A stretch of 64,000 nt of DNA from NCBI RefSeq assembly GCF_949987535.1, contig NC_080081.1:52524153-52588152 (forward strand), written 5' to 3'. Of this stretch, positions 1-13,345 are shown piece by piece. Within the stretch, counting starts at the first letter, position 1. Each line of letters begins with the position of its first letter. The stretch comes from Balaenoptera acutorostrata (taxonomy: Eukaryota > Chordata > Mammalia > Artiodactyla > Balaenopteridae). Under the pieces are notes generated by a model. The model was not told the DNA's origin and ran no database searches. It was given only the letters and a program-made list of their open reading frames with translations. A program made the translations under genes and the position numbers.

Positions 1-1716
1 GCCGATGACATGAAGTTATACATAGAGAATACTAAAGATACTACTAGAAAACAACTAGAGCTAATCAATGAATTTGGTAAAGTAGCAGTATAAAAAACTA
101 ATGCACAGAAATCTCTTGCAGTCCTATACACTAATGATGAATAATCTGAAAGAGAAATTAAGGAAACACTCCCATTTACCATTGCAACAAAAAGAATAAT
201 ATACCTAGGAATAAACCTACCTAGGGAGACAAAAGACCTGTATGCAGAAAACTATGACACTGATGAAAGAAATTAAATATGATACAAACAGATGGAGAGA
301 TATAACATGCTCTTGGATTGGAAGAATCAACATTGTGAAAATGACTATACTACATAAAGCAAAATACAGATTCAATGCATTTCCTATCTAATCTACCAAT
401 GACATTTTTCACAGAACTAGAACAAAAAATTTCACAATTTGTGTGGAAACCCAAAAGACCCCGAAGCCAAAGCAATCTTGAGAAAGAAAACCAGAGCTGG
501 TGGAATCAGGCTCCCGGACTTCAGACTATACTACGAAGCTACAGCAATGAAGCCAGTATGGTACTGGCACAAAAACTGAAATATAGATCAATGGAACAGG
601 ATAGAAAACGCAGAGATAAACCTACAAACATATGGTCACCTTATCTTTGATAAAGGCAGCAAGAACATAAAATGGAGAAAAGACAGCCTCTTCAATAAAT
701 GATGCTGGGAAAACTGGACAGCTACATGTAAAAGAATGAAAATAGAACACTCCTTAACACCATACAGAAAAATAAACTCAAAATGGATTAAAGACCTAAT
801 TGTAAGGCCACACACTATAAAACTCTTAGAGGAAAAAATAGGCAGAACACTCTATGATATAAATTACGGCAAGGTCCTTTTTTACCTACCTCCTAGAGAA
901 ATGGAAATAAAAACCAAAATAAACAAATTGACCTAATGAAACTTAAAAGCTTTTGCACAGCAAAGGAAACCATAAACAAGACGAAAAGACAATCCTCAGA
1001 ATAGGAGACAATATTTGCTAATGAAGCAGCTGGCAAAGGATTAACCTCCAAAATTTACAAGCAGCTCATGCAACTCAATATCAAAAAAACAAACAACCCA
1101 ATCCAAAAATGGGCAGAAGACCTGATAGACATTTCTCCAAAGACGATATACAGATTGCCAACAAATGCATGAAAGGATGCTCAACATCACTAATCATTAG
1201 AGAAATGCAAATCAAAACTACAATGAGGTATCACCTCACATGGGTCAGAATGGACATCATCAAGAAATCTACAAGCAGTAAATGCTGGAGAAGGTGTAGA
1301 GAAAAGGGAACCCTCTTGCATTGTTGTTGGAATATAAATTGATACAGCCACTATGGAGATCAGTGTGGAGGTTCCTTAAAAAACTAAAAATAGAACTACC
1401 ATACGACCCAGCAATCCCACTACTGGGCATATACCCTGAGAAAACTGTAATTCAAAACGAGTCCTATATCACAATGTTCTTTGCAGCACTATTTACAATA
1501 GCCAGGACATGGAAGCTACCTAAGTGTCCATCAACACATGAATGGATAAAGAAGATGTGGCACATATATACAATGGAATATTACTCAGCCATAAAAAGAA
1601 ACGAAATTGAATTATTTGTAGTGAGGTGGGTGGACCTAGAGTCTGTCATACAGAGTAAAGTAAGTCAGAAAGAGAAAAACAAATACCATATGCTAACACA
1701 TATATATGGAATCTAG
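1..1716 (+). pseudogene. L1 ORF2 remnant: end of RT domain and C-terminal region
   Basis: ORF2 encodes the endonuclease/reverse transcriptase that copies L1 RNA at the nicked target. The first codons read ADDMKLYIEN, the end of the F/YADD catalytic box of the polymerase. Recognisable L1 blocks then follow: the [12 protein letters not shown] region near 550-600, the [16 protein letters not shown] block near 750-800, the MRYHLT region near 1220, and [17 protein letters not shown] near 1400-1440. The frame is broken several times by stops and frameshifts (for example stops near 95 and 145, and shifts near 360 and 940), so no functional protein is possible. The last segment (1321-1716) stays open for 131 codons and ends at the usual ORF2 terminus. 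Confidence 0.9.
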
Positions 1717-2099
1717 AAAAAAAAAAGTTTCTTATGAACCTAGGGGCAGGACAGGAATAAAAACACAGACATAGAGAATGGACTTGAGGACATGGGGAGG
1801 GGGAAGGATAACCTGTGACAAAGTGAAAGAGTGGCATTGACATATATACACTACCAAATGTAAAATAGATAGTGGGAAGCAGCCACATAGCACAGGGAGA
1901 TCAGCTTGGTACTTTGTGACCACCTAGAGGGGTGGAATAGGGAGGGTAGGAAGGAGATACAAGAGGGAGGGGATATGGGGATATATGTATACGCATAGCT
2001 GATTCACTTTTTTATACAGCAGAAACTGACACAACATTGTCAAGCAATTATAGTCCAATAAAGATGTTAAAAAAGAAAAAAAAAAATATATATATATAA
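1..2099 (+). mobile_element. L1 LINE, 3' half (ORF2 C-terminus, 3' UTR, A-rich tail)
   Basis: The window opens inside the reverse transcriptase domain and runs through the ORF2 C-terminus to a TAG at 1714-1716. A 3' UTR follows with the same wording as the 44-kb L1, including a block about tests such as TGATTCACTTTGTTGTACAGC-like sequence near 2000, then CCAATAAAGATG and an A/TA-rich tail (about 2066-2099). The 5' side lies outside the window, so the element's length is unknown. It inserted into or next to older L1M sequence, which starts directly after the tail. It is one of the younger copies here, judging by its close match to the other L1 copies in the window. Confidence 0.93.
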
Positions 2100-4255
2100 A
2101 TGAAAACACGGCATACTAATAACTTAAAAGCAGTTCTTAGCAGGAATTTTATAGCTGTAAGTACCTTTATTGAAACAAGAATAATCATCTCAAATCAATG
2201 ACTTAAATGCCACCTTAAGAAACTAAGAAAGAGCAAAATCATTCTGGAGGAAGCATAAGGAAGGAAGTAATAAAGATTTAGGTGGAAATAAGTGACATAG
2301 AGAGTCCAAAAACAATGCAGAAAATCAACAAAATAAAAAGTTGGTTCTTTGAAAATCAACAAAATTGAAGTTCTTTAACTAGATTGAAAAAAAGGAGAAA
2401 ATTCAAATTATTAATATCAAGAATGATAAAGGGGACATTACTATCAACCTGGCAGAAATAAAAAGGATTTCATACAATATGAACTATTGTTTGCCATCAA
2501 ATTAGAAAACCTAGATGAAATGGACAAACCCCTAGAAAAATGCTGAAACTGGCTCAACAAGGAATAGAAAATCTGAATAGAACTTTAAAGTGCAAAGAGA
2601 TTGAATTAGCAATTTTTAAAGTTTCTACAAAGAAAAGCCCAGGACCTGATAACAATGAGATGGCTTCACTTGTGAAGTCTACCAATGATTAAAAAAAAAA
2701 AAAAAAATAAGACCAGGTTTTTCAAATTCTAAAAAAGACAAAATAATAATAATTAAAAATAATTGTAGAAAGAGGAGAAAACACTTTCTAACTCAATCTA
2801 TGAGGCCGTCATTACTCTGATACCAAAGTCAGAGAATGGCATCACAAGATTTAAAATTACTGACCAAAATTCCTTATGAATACAAAAAATTCTCAACAAA
2901 ATATTAACAAGTCAAATCCAGCAACATAGGAAAAGGATTATATACCATTACCAAGTGAGATTATCCACAGGGCATAAGGTTGATTCAATATACAAATATT
3001 TGTCATTGTATTGAATCGTATTAATAAAATAAATATTCCCCAAATTCAGTGCAATTATTCTCAATATCCCAGTTGGATATAAAACTGTTTTTATAAAACT
3101 ATAAAACTCTCAGGAGAAAGTACAAGTGTAAATCTTTGTGACTTTAGATTAGACAATGCTTTCTTATATATGACTCTTAAATCATAACAACACCCCCTCC
3201 CCAAAAAAAGAAAAAGAAACTGAACTTCATGCAGATTAAAAGCTTTTGTGATTCAAAGGACATTGTCAAGAAATTGATTAGCTACACAAAGAATGTGAGA
3301 AGATATCTGTAAATCATTTATCTGATAAGTATCTCATTTCCAGAATATGTAAAGAACTCTCAAAACTCAACAATAAAAAATCCAATCAAAAAATGGCAAA
3401 GGACTTTACTAGACCATTCCCCAAAGAAGATATACAGTTGACCAACAAGCACATGAAAAAGTGTTCAACATCCATAGTCATTAGGGAATTGTAAAGAAAA
3501 CAACACAATGATATACCACTTCACTCCCACCATGATGGTTGCAATAAATTTTTAAAAAATAAAAAAAGGAAAATTACAAATGTTAACAAGGATGTGGGGA
3601 AATGGGAACTGTGGCAACTTGAAATATGAAAGTGGAACTGGTGGGAATGTAAAACTGTGCACCTGCTTTGGTAAACAGTGTGCAGTTCCTCAATAAGTTA
3701 AGCATAGAGTTACCATAAAAGCCTGCAATTCCATTCCTAGGTATATACCCAGGAGAACTGAAAACGTAGTTTCACACATAAACTTGTACTCAAAAGTTCA
3801 TAGAAGCATTATTCATAATAGCAAAAATGTGGAAATAACTCAAGTTTTAATTAACTGATGAATAGATAAGCAAACATATATATATATATATGTATAAATA
3901 TACACACAAGTGGAATATTATGCAGTCGTTAAAAGGAATTAAGTACTGATACATTCTACTAGATGAATGAACTTTGAAAACATTATGCTAAGTGAAAGAA
4001 GCCAGCCACAAAGGCCACGTAGTATATAAGTCTGCTTACAGAAAATATCTAGAAACTGGGAAACCTATGGAGACAGGAAATAGTGGAGTGACTGCTAATG
4101 TGTATGGAATTTCTTTTGGAATGATCAAAATGTTCTGGAATTAGGTAATTGTGATGGTTGTAAAACCTTGTGAATACACTAAAAATGTTGAATTGTATAC
4201 TTAATTAGATGAATTTTATATGAATTATATCTCGAAAAAAGGCATAAACATCTTA
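2100..4255 (+). mobile_element. Old L1M-type LINE fragment (ORF2 remnant and 3' UTR)
   Basis: This is heavily decayed L1 sequence in the same direction as its neighbour. The 2100-3600 part aligns by eye with L1 ORF2 (for example the AAAATGGCAAAGGACTT and CACATGAAAAAGTGTTCAAC motifs near 3390-3470). Around 3960-4240 it has the typical L1M 3' UTR signature GTGATGGTTGTAAAACC followed by TTGAATTGTATACTTAA and an A-rich end. No reading frame survives. A TA-rich microsatellite lies near 3876-3904. The subfamily cannot be assigned without a consensus comparison. Confidence 0.82.
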
Positions 4256-5695
4256 AAAGAAAAAGAATGGACAGAGAAACTCCATATAGACACAAAACAA
4301 AATAAAGCTAGAACTGTTATATCAATAACATACAAAATAGACTTCAGAAGAAGAAATATTATTAGGCATATAGTAAATATTACAAAATGACAAATGAGTA
4401 TATTATCCAATAATACATAAAACACTAATGTGTATTCTCCCCCAAAGAGTTTCTAACATATGAAGCAAGAAATGAAAGAAAAAATAAACATTGCATAAAT
4501 ATATTTCAAAATTCAACAATATTTTCTCAGTAATTAAAAAAGGTAGGCAGAAAATTGGCAATGTATAGATGACCTGAAAAACAATATTTATAAGGTTAAC
4601 TAAATGCCTTATTAGAATACTCCACCCAACAGCAGAATACACATTCTTCTCAAGCATGCATGGGATAGTCACCAAAACAGCCTACAGCTGGGCACATAAA
4701 AATCTTTACAGGGCTTCCCTGGTGGCGCAGTGGTTGAGAGTCTGCCTGCCAATGCAGGGGACACGGGTTCGAGCCCTGGTCTGGGATGATCCCACATGCC
4801 GTGGAGCAACTGGGCCCGTGAGCCACAACTACTGAGCCTGCGTGTCTGGAGCCTGTGCTCCGCAACAAGAGAGGCTGCGACGGTGGGCCCGTGCACTGCG
4901 ATGAAGAGTGGCCCCCACTTGCCATGACTAGAGAAAGCCCTTGCACAGAAACGAAGACCCAACACAGCCAAAAATAAATAAATAAATAAATAAATAAATT
5001 TATTAAAAAAAAAAATCTTTACAAATTTAAAAGAATACAAATAATACAAAGAAGTTTCTCAGACCGTAACAAATTAAAATATAAATAAATATCTGGAAAA
5101 TACCAAAATATTTTCATATTTGGAAAGCATTATACTTTTAAATAGCACATGTGTTCGTGACAGAATCTCTAAAGAAAGTAAAATACATTTTGAATTAAAT
5201 AAAATTGAAAACACAGCATATAAAATTTGTCAGATGCACCTAAAATAGTGCATAGAGGGAAATATATAGCATAAAATGCTTATAAAAGTGTAGATGAAAG
5301 GTCTTGCTTGAATCAGTAACAAATTTACACTTTACTAATCAAGAGTAAAAAGAACAAATTAAACCAATGCAAACAGAAAGAAGGAAATGTGTTTCATAGC
5401 ACAGGCAGTGAAACTGAAAACAGAAAAACAATAGAGAACATCAGTGAATCCAGATGTTATTTCTTTTATAAAAAGTTAATAAAATTGATACAACTGTAGC
5501 CAAACTGAACAAGAATGAAAGAGGAAACATTATTCCAGATCCCTAAGTCATTAAAATGATAACAAGGGATTAATATAAACAAGTATATGCACATAAATTC
5601 AACAATTTAGATGAAATGGACCAATTTCTGAATAGACAAAAACTATCAACATTCAATCAAGAGAATCTTATTATGCCAAGCAAACACAATCGGGA
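4256..5695 (+). mobile_element. Old L1M/HAL1-like fragment, split by a CHR SINE
   Basis: The wording at 4320-4350 and 4610-4680 (CAGCAGAATACACATTCTTCTCAAG) is the end of the L1 endonuclease domain. After the SINE, 5030-5650 continues with the region that normally follows it (CTGGAAAATACCAAAATATTT, then ATGAAATGGACCAATTTCTG). The continuity of L1 sequence across 4710/5011 shows that the SINE inserted later. Everything is frame-disrupted. It may be one element together with the next block, with an internal deletion. Confidence 0.7.
4711..5010 (+). mobile_element. CHR-type tRNA-derived SINE
   Basis: It starts GGGCTTCCCTGGTGGCGCAG. The A box is recognisable near the start and the B box GGGTTCGAGCCC lies near 4766, so the tRNA-related RNA polymerase III promoter is visible. 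It ends in a (TAAA)n tail. A perfect 13-bp duplication, AAAAATCTTTACA, flanks it at 4698-4710 and 5011-5023, which proves L1-type target-primed insertion. The family is known from cetaceans, hippopotamuses and ruminants and is mobilised by L1 proteins. The open frames on its reverse strand are not genes. Confidence 0.96.
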
Positions 5696-6580
5696 AAGGA
5701 TAGTTTCTTCAATAAGTGGTATTGGGAAAACTGGATGTCCACATGTAGAAGAATGAAACAGGATCCTTATTAACACTACACAAAAAAAATCAACTCTGTC
5801 TGGGTTAAAGACTTAAACATAAGCCCTGAAACTGTAAACTACTAGAAGAAAATAGGGAGAATTCCTTTTGACATGGGTCTGGGCAATGATATTTTTGATA
5901 TGACCTCAAAAGCATAGGCAACAAATGAAAGCTAAAATTGACAAATCAGATTGCATCAAACTAAAATGTTTTTTCTTAGCAAAAGAAACAATCAACAAAG
6001 AGACAACCTGTGTAATGGGAAAAATATTTGCAAGCCAAGTATCTAATTTGGGGTTAATATCCAAAATATATAAGGAACTCAACAAACTCAAAAACAAGAA
6101 AATAGTCTGATTTAAAAATGGGAAAAGGACCTGAATAGATGTTTCTCGAAAGAAGACATACAAATTACCAACAGATACGTGAAAATGTGCTCAACATCAC
6201 TAATCATCAGGGAAATGTAAATCAAAATCACAAGGAGGTATTGTCTCACACCTGTGAGCATGGCTATTATCAAAAAGACAAGAGATAACAAGAAATGTTG
6301 AGGAGGATGTGGAGAAAAGGGAAGCCTTGAACACCGTTGGTTGGAATGTAAATTGGTGCAGCTACTATGGAAAATAGTAAGGAGGTTCCTCAAAAAAACT
6401 AAAAATAGAACTACCGTAAAATCCAGCAATCCCACTTCTGGGTATACATCCAAAGGAAATGAAAACAGGTTATTGAAGAGATGTGTGCCCTCGCAGGTTC
6501 ACTGCAACATTATTCACACTATTCACAAGAGCCAAGATATGGAAACAACCTAAGTATCTATTAACATATGAATGTATAGA

Positions 6581-6621
<41 letters not shown>

Positions 6622-7225
6622 AATGTACTATAGATAATATATATTAATACAATCTATATTATATATGCTATATATATTGTATATATATATTTATATACAC
6701 ATACACATATAATAAGATTTCCTTATTTCTTGAAGCTGAACAATATTACATTGTGTATTATGACAAAATGGATAAAACTGGAGACCATTATGCCAACTGA
6801 AATGTGAGACACAGAGAGACAAATACTGTTTAATCTCACTTAGATGTGGAACATACAGAAGTCAAACTCTTAAGAAGCAGAGAGTAGAATGGTGGTTACC
6901 AGGGGCTAGGGGATGCAGAAAATAGGGAAAATGTTGGTCAAGGGGTACAAAGTTTTAGATATGCAGGATGAAGTTCTGAAGATCGATGTACTACAGCATG
7001 GTGACTGTAATTAACAATACTTCACTGTATACATGAAATTGGCTAAGTGAGTAGATCTTAATTGTTCTCACACACAAAAAATGGTAACTATTTGAGGTGA
7101 TGGATATTTTAACTAGTTTGATTGTGGTAAACATTTCACAGTGTATATGAATATAAAAACATCACATTGTATACCTTAAATATATTCAATTTTTGTCTAT
7201 ACCTCAATAAAGCTGGGGAAAAGGA
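5696..7225 (+). mobile_element. Old L1MA-like LINE fragment (ORF2 C-terminus and 3' UTR)
   Basis: From GGGAAAGGATAGTTTCTTCAATAAG the sequence follows the L1 ORF2 C-terminal region, including TGTGGAGAAAAGGGAAGCC at about 6309. The 3' UTR carries the L1MA-type phrases GGTGGTTACCAGGGGCTAGG and CATGGTGACTGTAATTAACAA, and ends with CCTCAATAAAGCTGGGG near 7201-7217. Frames are broken throughout; the longest leftover is 5925-6110. A TA-rich expansion lies inside it. Confidence 0.85.
6585..6700. repeat. TA-rich microsatellite inside an old L1
   Basis: A run of about 18 TA units is followed by imperfect TATA/TATT repeats and a TATACACATACACATA segment. It sits in the L1 region where a TATATA stretch is normal, so it is an expansion of element sequence. 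Confidence 0.85.
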
Positions 7226-7665
7226 AGATAATCTTATTAAAGAAAGTGAATTTGTAAGTATAACCTTTCAATAAATAAAACATCAGGCCCAAGTGGTTTC
7301 CTGAGCAAATTCTATCAAACATTTAAAAAAGAAAAAAATACCAAAGCAATACTACCTCTTCCTGAAAAAGAAGAAGAGGGGACACTTCCCAACTCACTGT
7401 AAGTCCAGCATTACCGAAATACTCAAATGAGTAAAGACATTACAAGAAAGGGAGACTACAGACCAACAACCCTCATGAGTATGAATGCAAAATTATTAAC
7501 CAAACAAGAACAAAATATATTCAGTAATATACACAAAAGAAACTACATCGTGACCAGTGGGGTTTATCCTGAGATTGTAAACTACAATCTATCATATCAA
7601 CAGCTTAAAGGAAAAGCACATGATCATCTCAATAAATGCAAAAAAAGCATTTGACAAACAACATT
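7226..7665 (+). mobile_element. Old L1M fragment (reverse transcriptase N-terminal part)
   Basis: ACATCAGGCCCAAGTGGTTTC, then CCTGAAAAAGAAGAAGAGGGG and GGGAGACTACAGACCAACAACCC match the start of the L1 RT domain (SGPDGF ... NYRPISLM). The block ends after CAATAAATGCAAAAAAAGCATTTGACA, the Asp-containing DAEKAFD region. It is decayed, with no function. Confidence 0.75.
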
Positions 7666-10600
7666 CATTTATGGTATATCTATGTATTTGACAGATATTC
7701 AATAAATCCATGTTGGTTGAATAAATTAAAATACTCATTAAAACCATAACAATGGAAGGCAAACAAACAAACAACTTTAAAGTCATAATACTGATTGCAG
7801 AGTTATGATAAATTATAAAATGAAGCCACAGAGGCCAAATGAGAGAGATTTTTTGAAGGAAGGTGACCAAGAGCAGTGAGCTGCTGATGTCCATTATGAG
7901 AACTGAAGAAAATGTCCTTGAAAATTAGAAAATCCCTGGTGATCTTCATAATACAAGTTAAACAGAATCTAAACCACAAGTGTGTGTGTGTACATATATG
8001 TATATATATATATATACACTCTAAGAGGAAGAGGGGAAAATAATTAATACCTGATACCTTTTTTTCAATGTGAAGAAACAAAATCTACCAAGAGGCAATA
8101 TGAAAGTAAGCATCAAAATAATTTTAAATATGTTAAATACTTTAGAATTTCAAAATATGTTAGGGAAAAAATCGTATGATGATTAAAAGTAGACCACCTC
8201 AGGAAGTTCCATAAAACTTTACTGCAATGGCCCACATATCAAAAATTAATATAGAGATAGAACATCTGATCTAATGTGTTCATTTTAGTGAAGAAACACT
8301 TAGAAAATAGAAAATTTGTATAGCACCTTGATTTCTAGAGAAAACAGTTTAGGAAAATTATTTTTAGAGCCAGTCCTTCAAAAGAGAAAAATGATTAATT
8401 TTGTAAATATTAGTTTTAAGACTGAAACAAAGCAGTATACATTTTGCATAATATATTTTTGTGGGGGAGAGAAATTTCACTAGTTAATCCATTATCTTTC
8501 ATGTCTGAATGGCCATTTATTGATGAATTAAATAAAATTGATGCCATAGTAAATTAATTTTTGCAGAACAGATACCTGTAGTGAAATTGAGGACAATAGT
8601 GAATTAAATGGGATCAATATTCAATTTTATAAAACAGCAGTATATTTACTAATTTTTAAGTAAAGTTAATTACTTTGGAATAAAAGTACACAAGAAAAAA
8701 ACTTAGTATATAAACTATGCCTTTGCATCCTAATACTCAGAAAACTAAATTCAGACTTTAAAAAAAAGAATATATAAAATGACTATTCATGTGTGTTACA
8801 TATACTCAGAAAGAATTTTGTTTTTATTCAATGTAAAATGAAAAAAGAAAGTTCTTGTCTTACTTACTCTGTTGAAACTTATCCTTGCCTGATTATAATG
8901 GTGATGGATAATTTAACACCATCCTCACAACTCTGGTATGTTCTAACCTTAGTCTAGCAACATTCATAATGAGGGATAATTAAGATAATATTGGGCCATG
9001 CCACCAACAGGACAACCCACAGCTTTGTTATCTTACTTACTGTATCAGCAAGGGAACAGAGGCCAAATAATGTCACCTAACTGATTCAGGAATTTTTCAT
9101 GCAGTTGTGATAGATCATCTTCTAAAACATTACCTTGTTAGCTTGCAGCTAAAATGGTCCCTATGTTAATATCTCACAGTCAATTTTGTAGCCTTTCTTG
9201 GGGAATTCATTTCATTGATTTCAGTTATGATTGAGCAAAGGACTATTGATTCAGACCCCAAAGGCTTAAGGTAATAAATTTTCACAGACCTTATAACTAA
9301 TTGCATTGTCCTAATTCATTACAGTACACTGCTCAACCTTTGTAATAAAGCTTTACTCACTGAACACAATGAACATTGTTTTCATGCTGGCCAGTATCCT
9401 AAAGCGACAGATTTAAACCAATATGGTTTTACGTATCTTTTTGAGGTCCCTATAATAGAGTAAATTCTTTATCAAATCAATATCACACACTTATGGAGAC
9501 ATTTGGCTATCCATCTCAACTTTTGACAGTCCATATTCTAGATCAATGAAACACAGATTTTAGTCTGTTTTTATTTGGAACATCTATATATTGATTAGAT
9601 AAAACAACCCCAACCAGAAATGTTTAGAGATAAGCTTAGAAATGATGCAAAACTCTTAAACAAATCTGAAGAAATTTATTCCTCCAGGTCTTTTAAATAA
9701 AACAAAACAAAACACAAACAACAACAAAATATAACTTCTTACCTCATTCTGATTTAATCTCAGTCATATAGAGTAACTTAATATTTTGAGTTTTCCCAGT
9801 GTTCAGGAATAGGAATGTTGTTGCAAAAAGAAAGTCCAATTTTATTGCTAATATCAGGGCCAAATACCTTTTCTTAAACCTTCTTACTATGCTGAAGTAA
9901 TGAACTCCAATCATCGGTGGTTTAAAATAACACAGGCATATTTCTTATGTTTGCTACCTGCCCATGAGGCTCGCCTAAGATACTACCCCCAAATTTTGCT
10001 TTTCTAAGAAAACAACAAAATTAAATTACTTATAATAATTTTAACCAATGGTACATGAGACTTCTTTTCAATCTTAGCAATAAAGTTTCCAACATCTTAC
10101 AAATTTCCCTTGTTCTCTTCTTCCAGGCTATAACCATTTCCTTAGAATACATGCAGGTTGTGAATAAAATGAAATGGCCCTATTTATCACTCTTCTGCCA
10201 TTAATTTCCTGTCACTGGAGAGTGGTCATTTATAAAGCTACAGTTTTCTAAATAATCAGCACTATTCTTCCTGGAGTTGCCAAAAGCAGCCTTTGAATTC
10301 AAAGACCATCTAGCAAAATTTTGCTTAGCTGTGAAAATAAGCCTGAGGATGTTCCACCAAGCATATAGCCAATGAGCTAAATCATTTACTATAATCCACA
10401 ACAAAGACACTTTTAAATAGAAAAGCAACTGAGTTGGAAACTTCTCCTTATGAGGAACAGTAGCAGCAAGGCAAGGGCAAATAAATGAAAAACGTAGGCA
10501 CTCTAGTACACAAAACCAAAGCAGTGAGAACATTGGGATGTATTACAATGAACTACTAGTGCTCAATTTCAAAGCATGTATATTGGAATATTGCCAGAAA

Positions 10601-11040
10601 ATACTTTTATTATCCAAAAATGACTTATGTGCTACTTTACTAGCAATAATAATTATTGATATTATTGAAAATGACAGCACAAATAGTAACTTATGTGCTG
10701 AAATGCCTGAGCATGAAGCTTTCTCGCTTGCACAGCCTTGCCATAAAATTGATACAAAACTGATTTTCATAGTTGACAGGTTATTTTAAAGAAAGAAAGG
10801 TACATTTCCATTTTCAGAAAATGTAGCATATGAAAATCATGATACACCCCAGAGGTGCAAATAATGCCTATCATGTGGTTGGTAAAATAAACCGTATTGT
10901 AAAATAAATAAATAAACAAATGTTTTTAGTTACCTTCTACCCTGACAGTGTTGTTATTTGTGAGTAGAGGAAAAAGAGAAAGTCTGACAAGCGTTGTCAT
11001 GAAAAATAACACAAAAGATCATTAAAAGAGATACACTGAC
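7666..11040. other. Single-copy AT-rich sequence, no gene seen
   Basis: I see no coding exon, RNA gene or recognisable young repeat here. The frames at 10,201-10,533 and 10,538-10,789 lie on opposite strands, lack domain-like composition, and look like chance. A short TGTG/TATA tract lies at 7981-8018. Very old repeats may be hidden in it. Confidence 0.5.
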
Positions 11041-11044
11041 TTTT

Positions 11045-11282
11045 GGAGAGGCAACATAAAACAGTGACTAAAAGACAGATTTGGAATCAGAAAACCTATG
11101 TTTAAAGTCACAGGTTTTCTACTAACTAGGAAACAATTTCATGTAAATTACCTCCCCAAGCCTCAGGGTCTTCACCTGTTAAATAAGGTATTGATATCTT
11201 GTTCACCATGTGTGAATATATTTAGTAAAATAAATATAAATCCAGCACATTGCTTGATGATAAATTAGTTGTATTTGTAATA
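11045..11282 (+). mobile_element. MIR SINE (ancient mammalian)
   Basis: The order of landmarks matches MIR: AACAGTGACTAAAAGACAG, then TTTAAAGTCACAGGTTTTC, then CCTCAGGGTCTTCACCTGTTAAAT (from CCTCAGTTTCCTCATCTGTAAAAT), and then a decayed 3' part. Its age predates the radiation of placental mammals. Confidence 0.8.
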
Positions 11283-11439
11283 GAAGACTATGACTAAATG
11301 GTCACTCAAGTAGGAGTCAATAAGCCTAGGTTTATCCCAATTAGAACACTAACTCAATGTCTTGGCTTTTTCACTTACCTTCAAATCTTTCATTTTCATT
11401 ATCTATAAACTATGAGAGAAGAGAGCAGGTGGATAAGAA

Positions 11440-12330
11440 CATTCATTCATTCATTCATCCTTTCATTCATTCATTCTCTTTTACTGAGAACTTCCTATGG
11501 GCTAAGCACAGGGCACAATGGATGCACAGATGAATAAGTCAGTCTGTCTTCCAGACATTGTTTGTCTAGTGAGGGAGTCAGAGAAGCAAACAGAGCAAGC
11601 ACCACGTAGCAAGGTCACCACTTTAACAAATTATAGTTGAACATAGAGAAGAGATAAATCAAAACTGCCAGGAAAAGTCAGAGCTTGCTAAATCTCTGAA
11701 TACTATGCATACTCCAACTTGAGAAATAATTTTTTTAATGTAGTTTAAGAAGAAGTTGAATTACTTTCCAGAAGGAAGAACAGGTGCCTAGTCAGGGATG
11801 AGTAAATGCCACTTTTGAGTTAGAAGGGCAATTGATAGTGAGCTCAGTGCCACAGTTGGAGAGGTGGGCAAATTCAATCTAGTCTGGAGGTCTTATCTAA
11901 GGAAGCAATGTGCAAAGCTTCATCACAACTTTTGGATATGAGCTTCAAGCTGAGGTTTGGATAACTATTAGCAAAGGACTGCATGAAATGTTTGAATATA
12001 AAATAAATCACAACTAAGTTCTGGGTGGTGGGTGGCAAAGGGGAAGGGATTACAGTAAGTGACAGTGTTCTGCACTCAGTCTTTTGGAAGGACTCCAAGG
12101 TTTTGATGAAATATTGAGTCTATAAGGCAAAATGGACACTTGCAAAATGTTTGGAGGAGAAAGAGTAGTAAGAAATACAGGCACAATTAAAGAGGCTAAA
12201 TTTACCTCTGAATCCACTGGGCAGGTGAACAACATTAGACTTGCAGGTCACACCGCAGACCTGGAAGATGGAATAGAAGAAGATGTTCACCTTGTAAGTG
12301 CATGTGGTTATAAGTAAGTGCAGCCAGACT
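11440..12330 (-). mobile_element. L2 LINE remnant, reverse strand
   Basis: The (CATT)n stretch at 11,441-11,477 followed by TACTGAGAACTTCCTATGGGC and ATGGATGCACAGATGAATAAG is the reverse complement of an L2 3' end. The first ~250 bp are convincing. The continuation to about 12,330 is only weakly similar and could be partly unique sequence. Short frames here on both strands are not supported as genes. Confidence 0.55.
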
Positions 12331-13165
12331 GTAAACATCAAGAAAAATGATAAACTCACAGATCTGCTTTTCAAAATTATTAACTCTGGAATTTCTTTTA
12401 GACCATGGACTTTTATCTTTTTCCCAAAACAGATAACCCATAACTAAAATAATTTACTTTATCTCAGAAAATGCTATATTTAAGGTAAGAGGTAGGTAGG
12501 TAAAATATTTGTATTATTAAACTTCCCATTCTATTAGAAATGCATAAGTTTTGACCTTGTAAATCTGTTCTGTTCTTGTTTAAAATCCAGCTTGTCACTT
12601 TTTCTTTATTCACTTCATCAACTACAAATCAAAATCACGGCATAGGTTCTGCCCATCTTCTGAGATCTCAGTTACCACTCATTGTCTCCTTAGAAGGGAA
12701 CATGATTGTGATGCTTAGCAATCTTCATCTTTATCATTCAGAAGGGAGGTGAATTATTCTGAGATGATCCTTAGAAAGGATGAAAATTTGTAATACACAG
12801 AACTATTTTTTGAACCTTAGAGAAAGGAAGGTAGTGCTTTTGAAACGCAAAAAACAGTCTCTTCTTTGAAGCATGTGATGGTTAGTGTAGCATCATGCTG
12901 ACTAAACAACTCATTGGAAAACCATAATATTCCACATTTTAAATCCCATGTGTCATTGATAGTAATCACACACTAGGTTTCAGGTAAGTGAATGTTATTG
13001 TTCAACATAAAAACACAATTTCTTATCTTCTCCCTTCCCTAATACAGTACTAATAATACCATCCAGTACAATCATCAGTGTATTTTTATCTTGGTTCCTA
13101 TCATTAAATAACTTAAAATTTACCTGTATTTTATTATTTTACATGACTTTCCTTTCTTAAAAACC
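12331..13165. other. Single-copy sequence, nothing recognised
   Basis: AT-rich DNA without a plausible open frame, splice-flanked exon or known repeat by eye. Confidence 0.45.
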
Positions 13166-13260
13166 CTAAGCAGTAAATTTTATTTAAAAAAGAAATAAAA
13201 TTTTATTTATTTAAAAAAGAAATAACATTTTATTTATTTTAAAAAATAAATAAAATTTAT
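13166..13260. repeat. A/T-rich low-complexity duplication block
   Basis: AAATTTTATTTAAAAAAGAAAT-like units repeat about three times with small changes, directly before the insertion site of the next SINE. Confidence 0.7.
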
Positions 13261-13274
13261 TGATATTCTCTTCT

Positions 13275-13302
13275 TTTTTTTTTTTTTTTTAAAAGGATTT
13301 TC

Positions 13303-13345
<43 letters not shown>

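Noticed and set aside
10201..10789. Adjacent frames on opposite strands suggesting a divergent gene pair
   Set aside because: Short, low-complexity peptides, and frames overlapping on both strands at 10,543-10,770; no promoter or splice evidence.
11441..11477. Short direct CATT repeats considered as a CRISPR-like array or functional repeat
   Set aside because: Simple 4-bp repeats of the normal L2 3' end, without spacers; the organism is a mammal.
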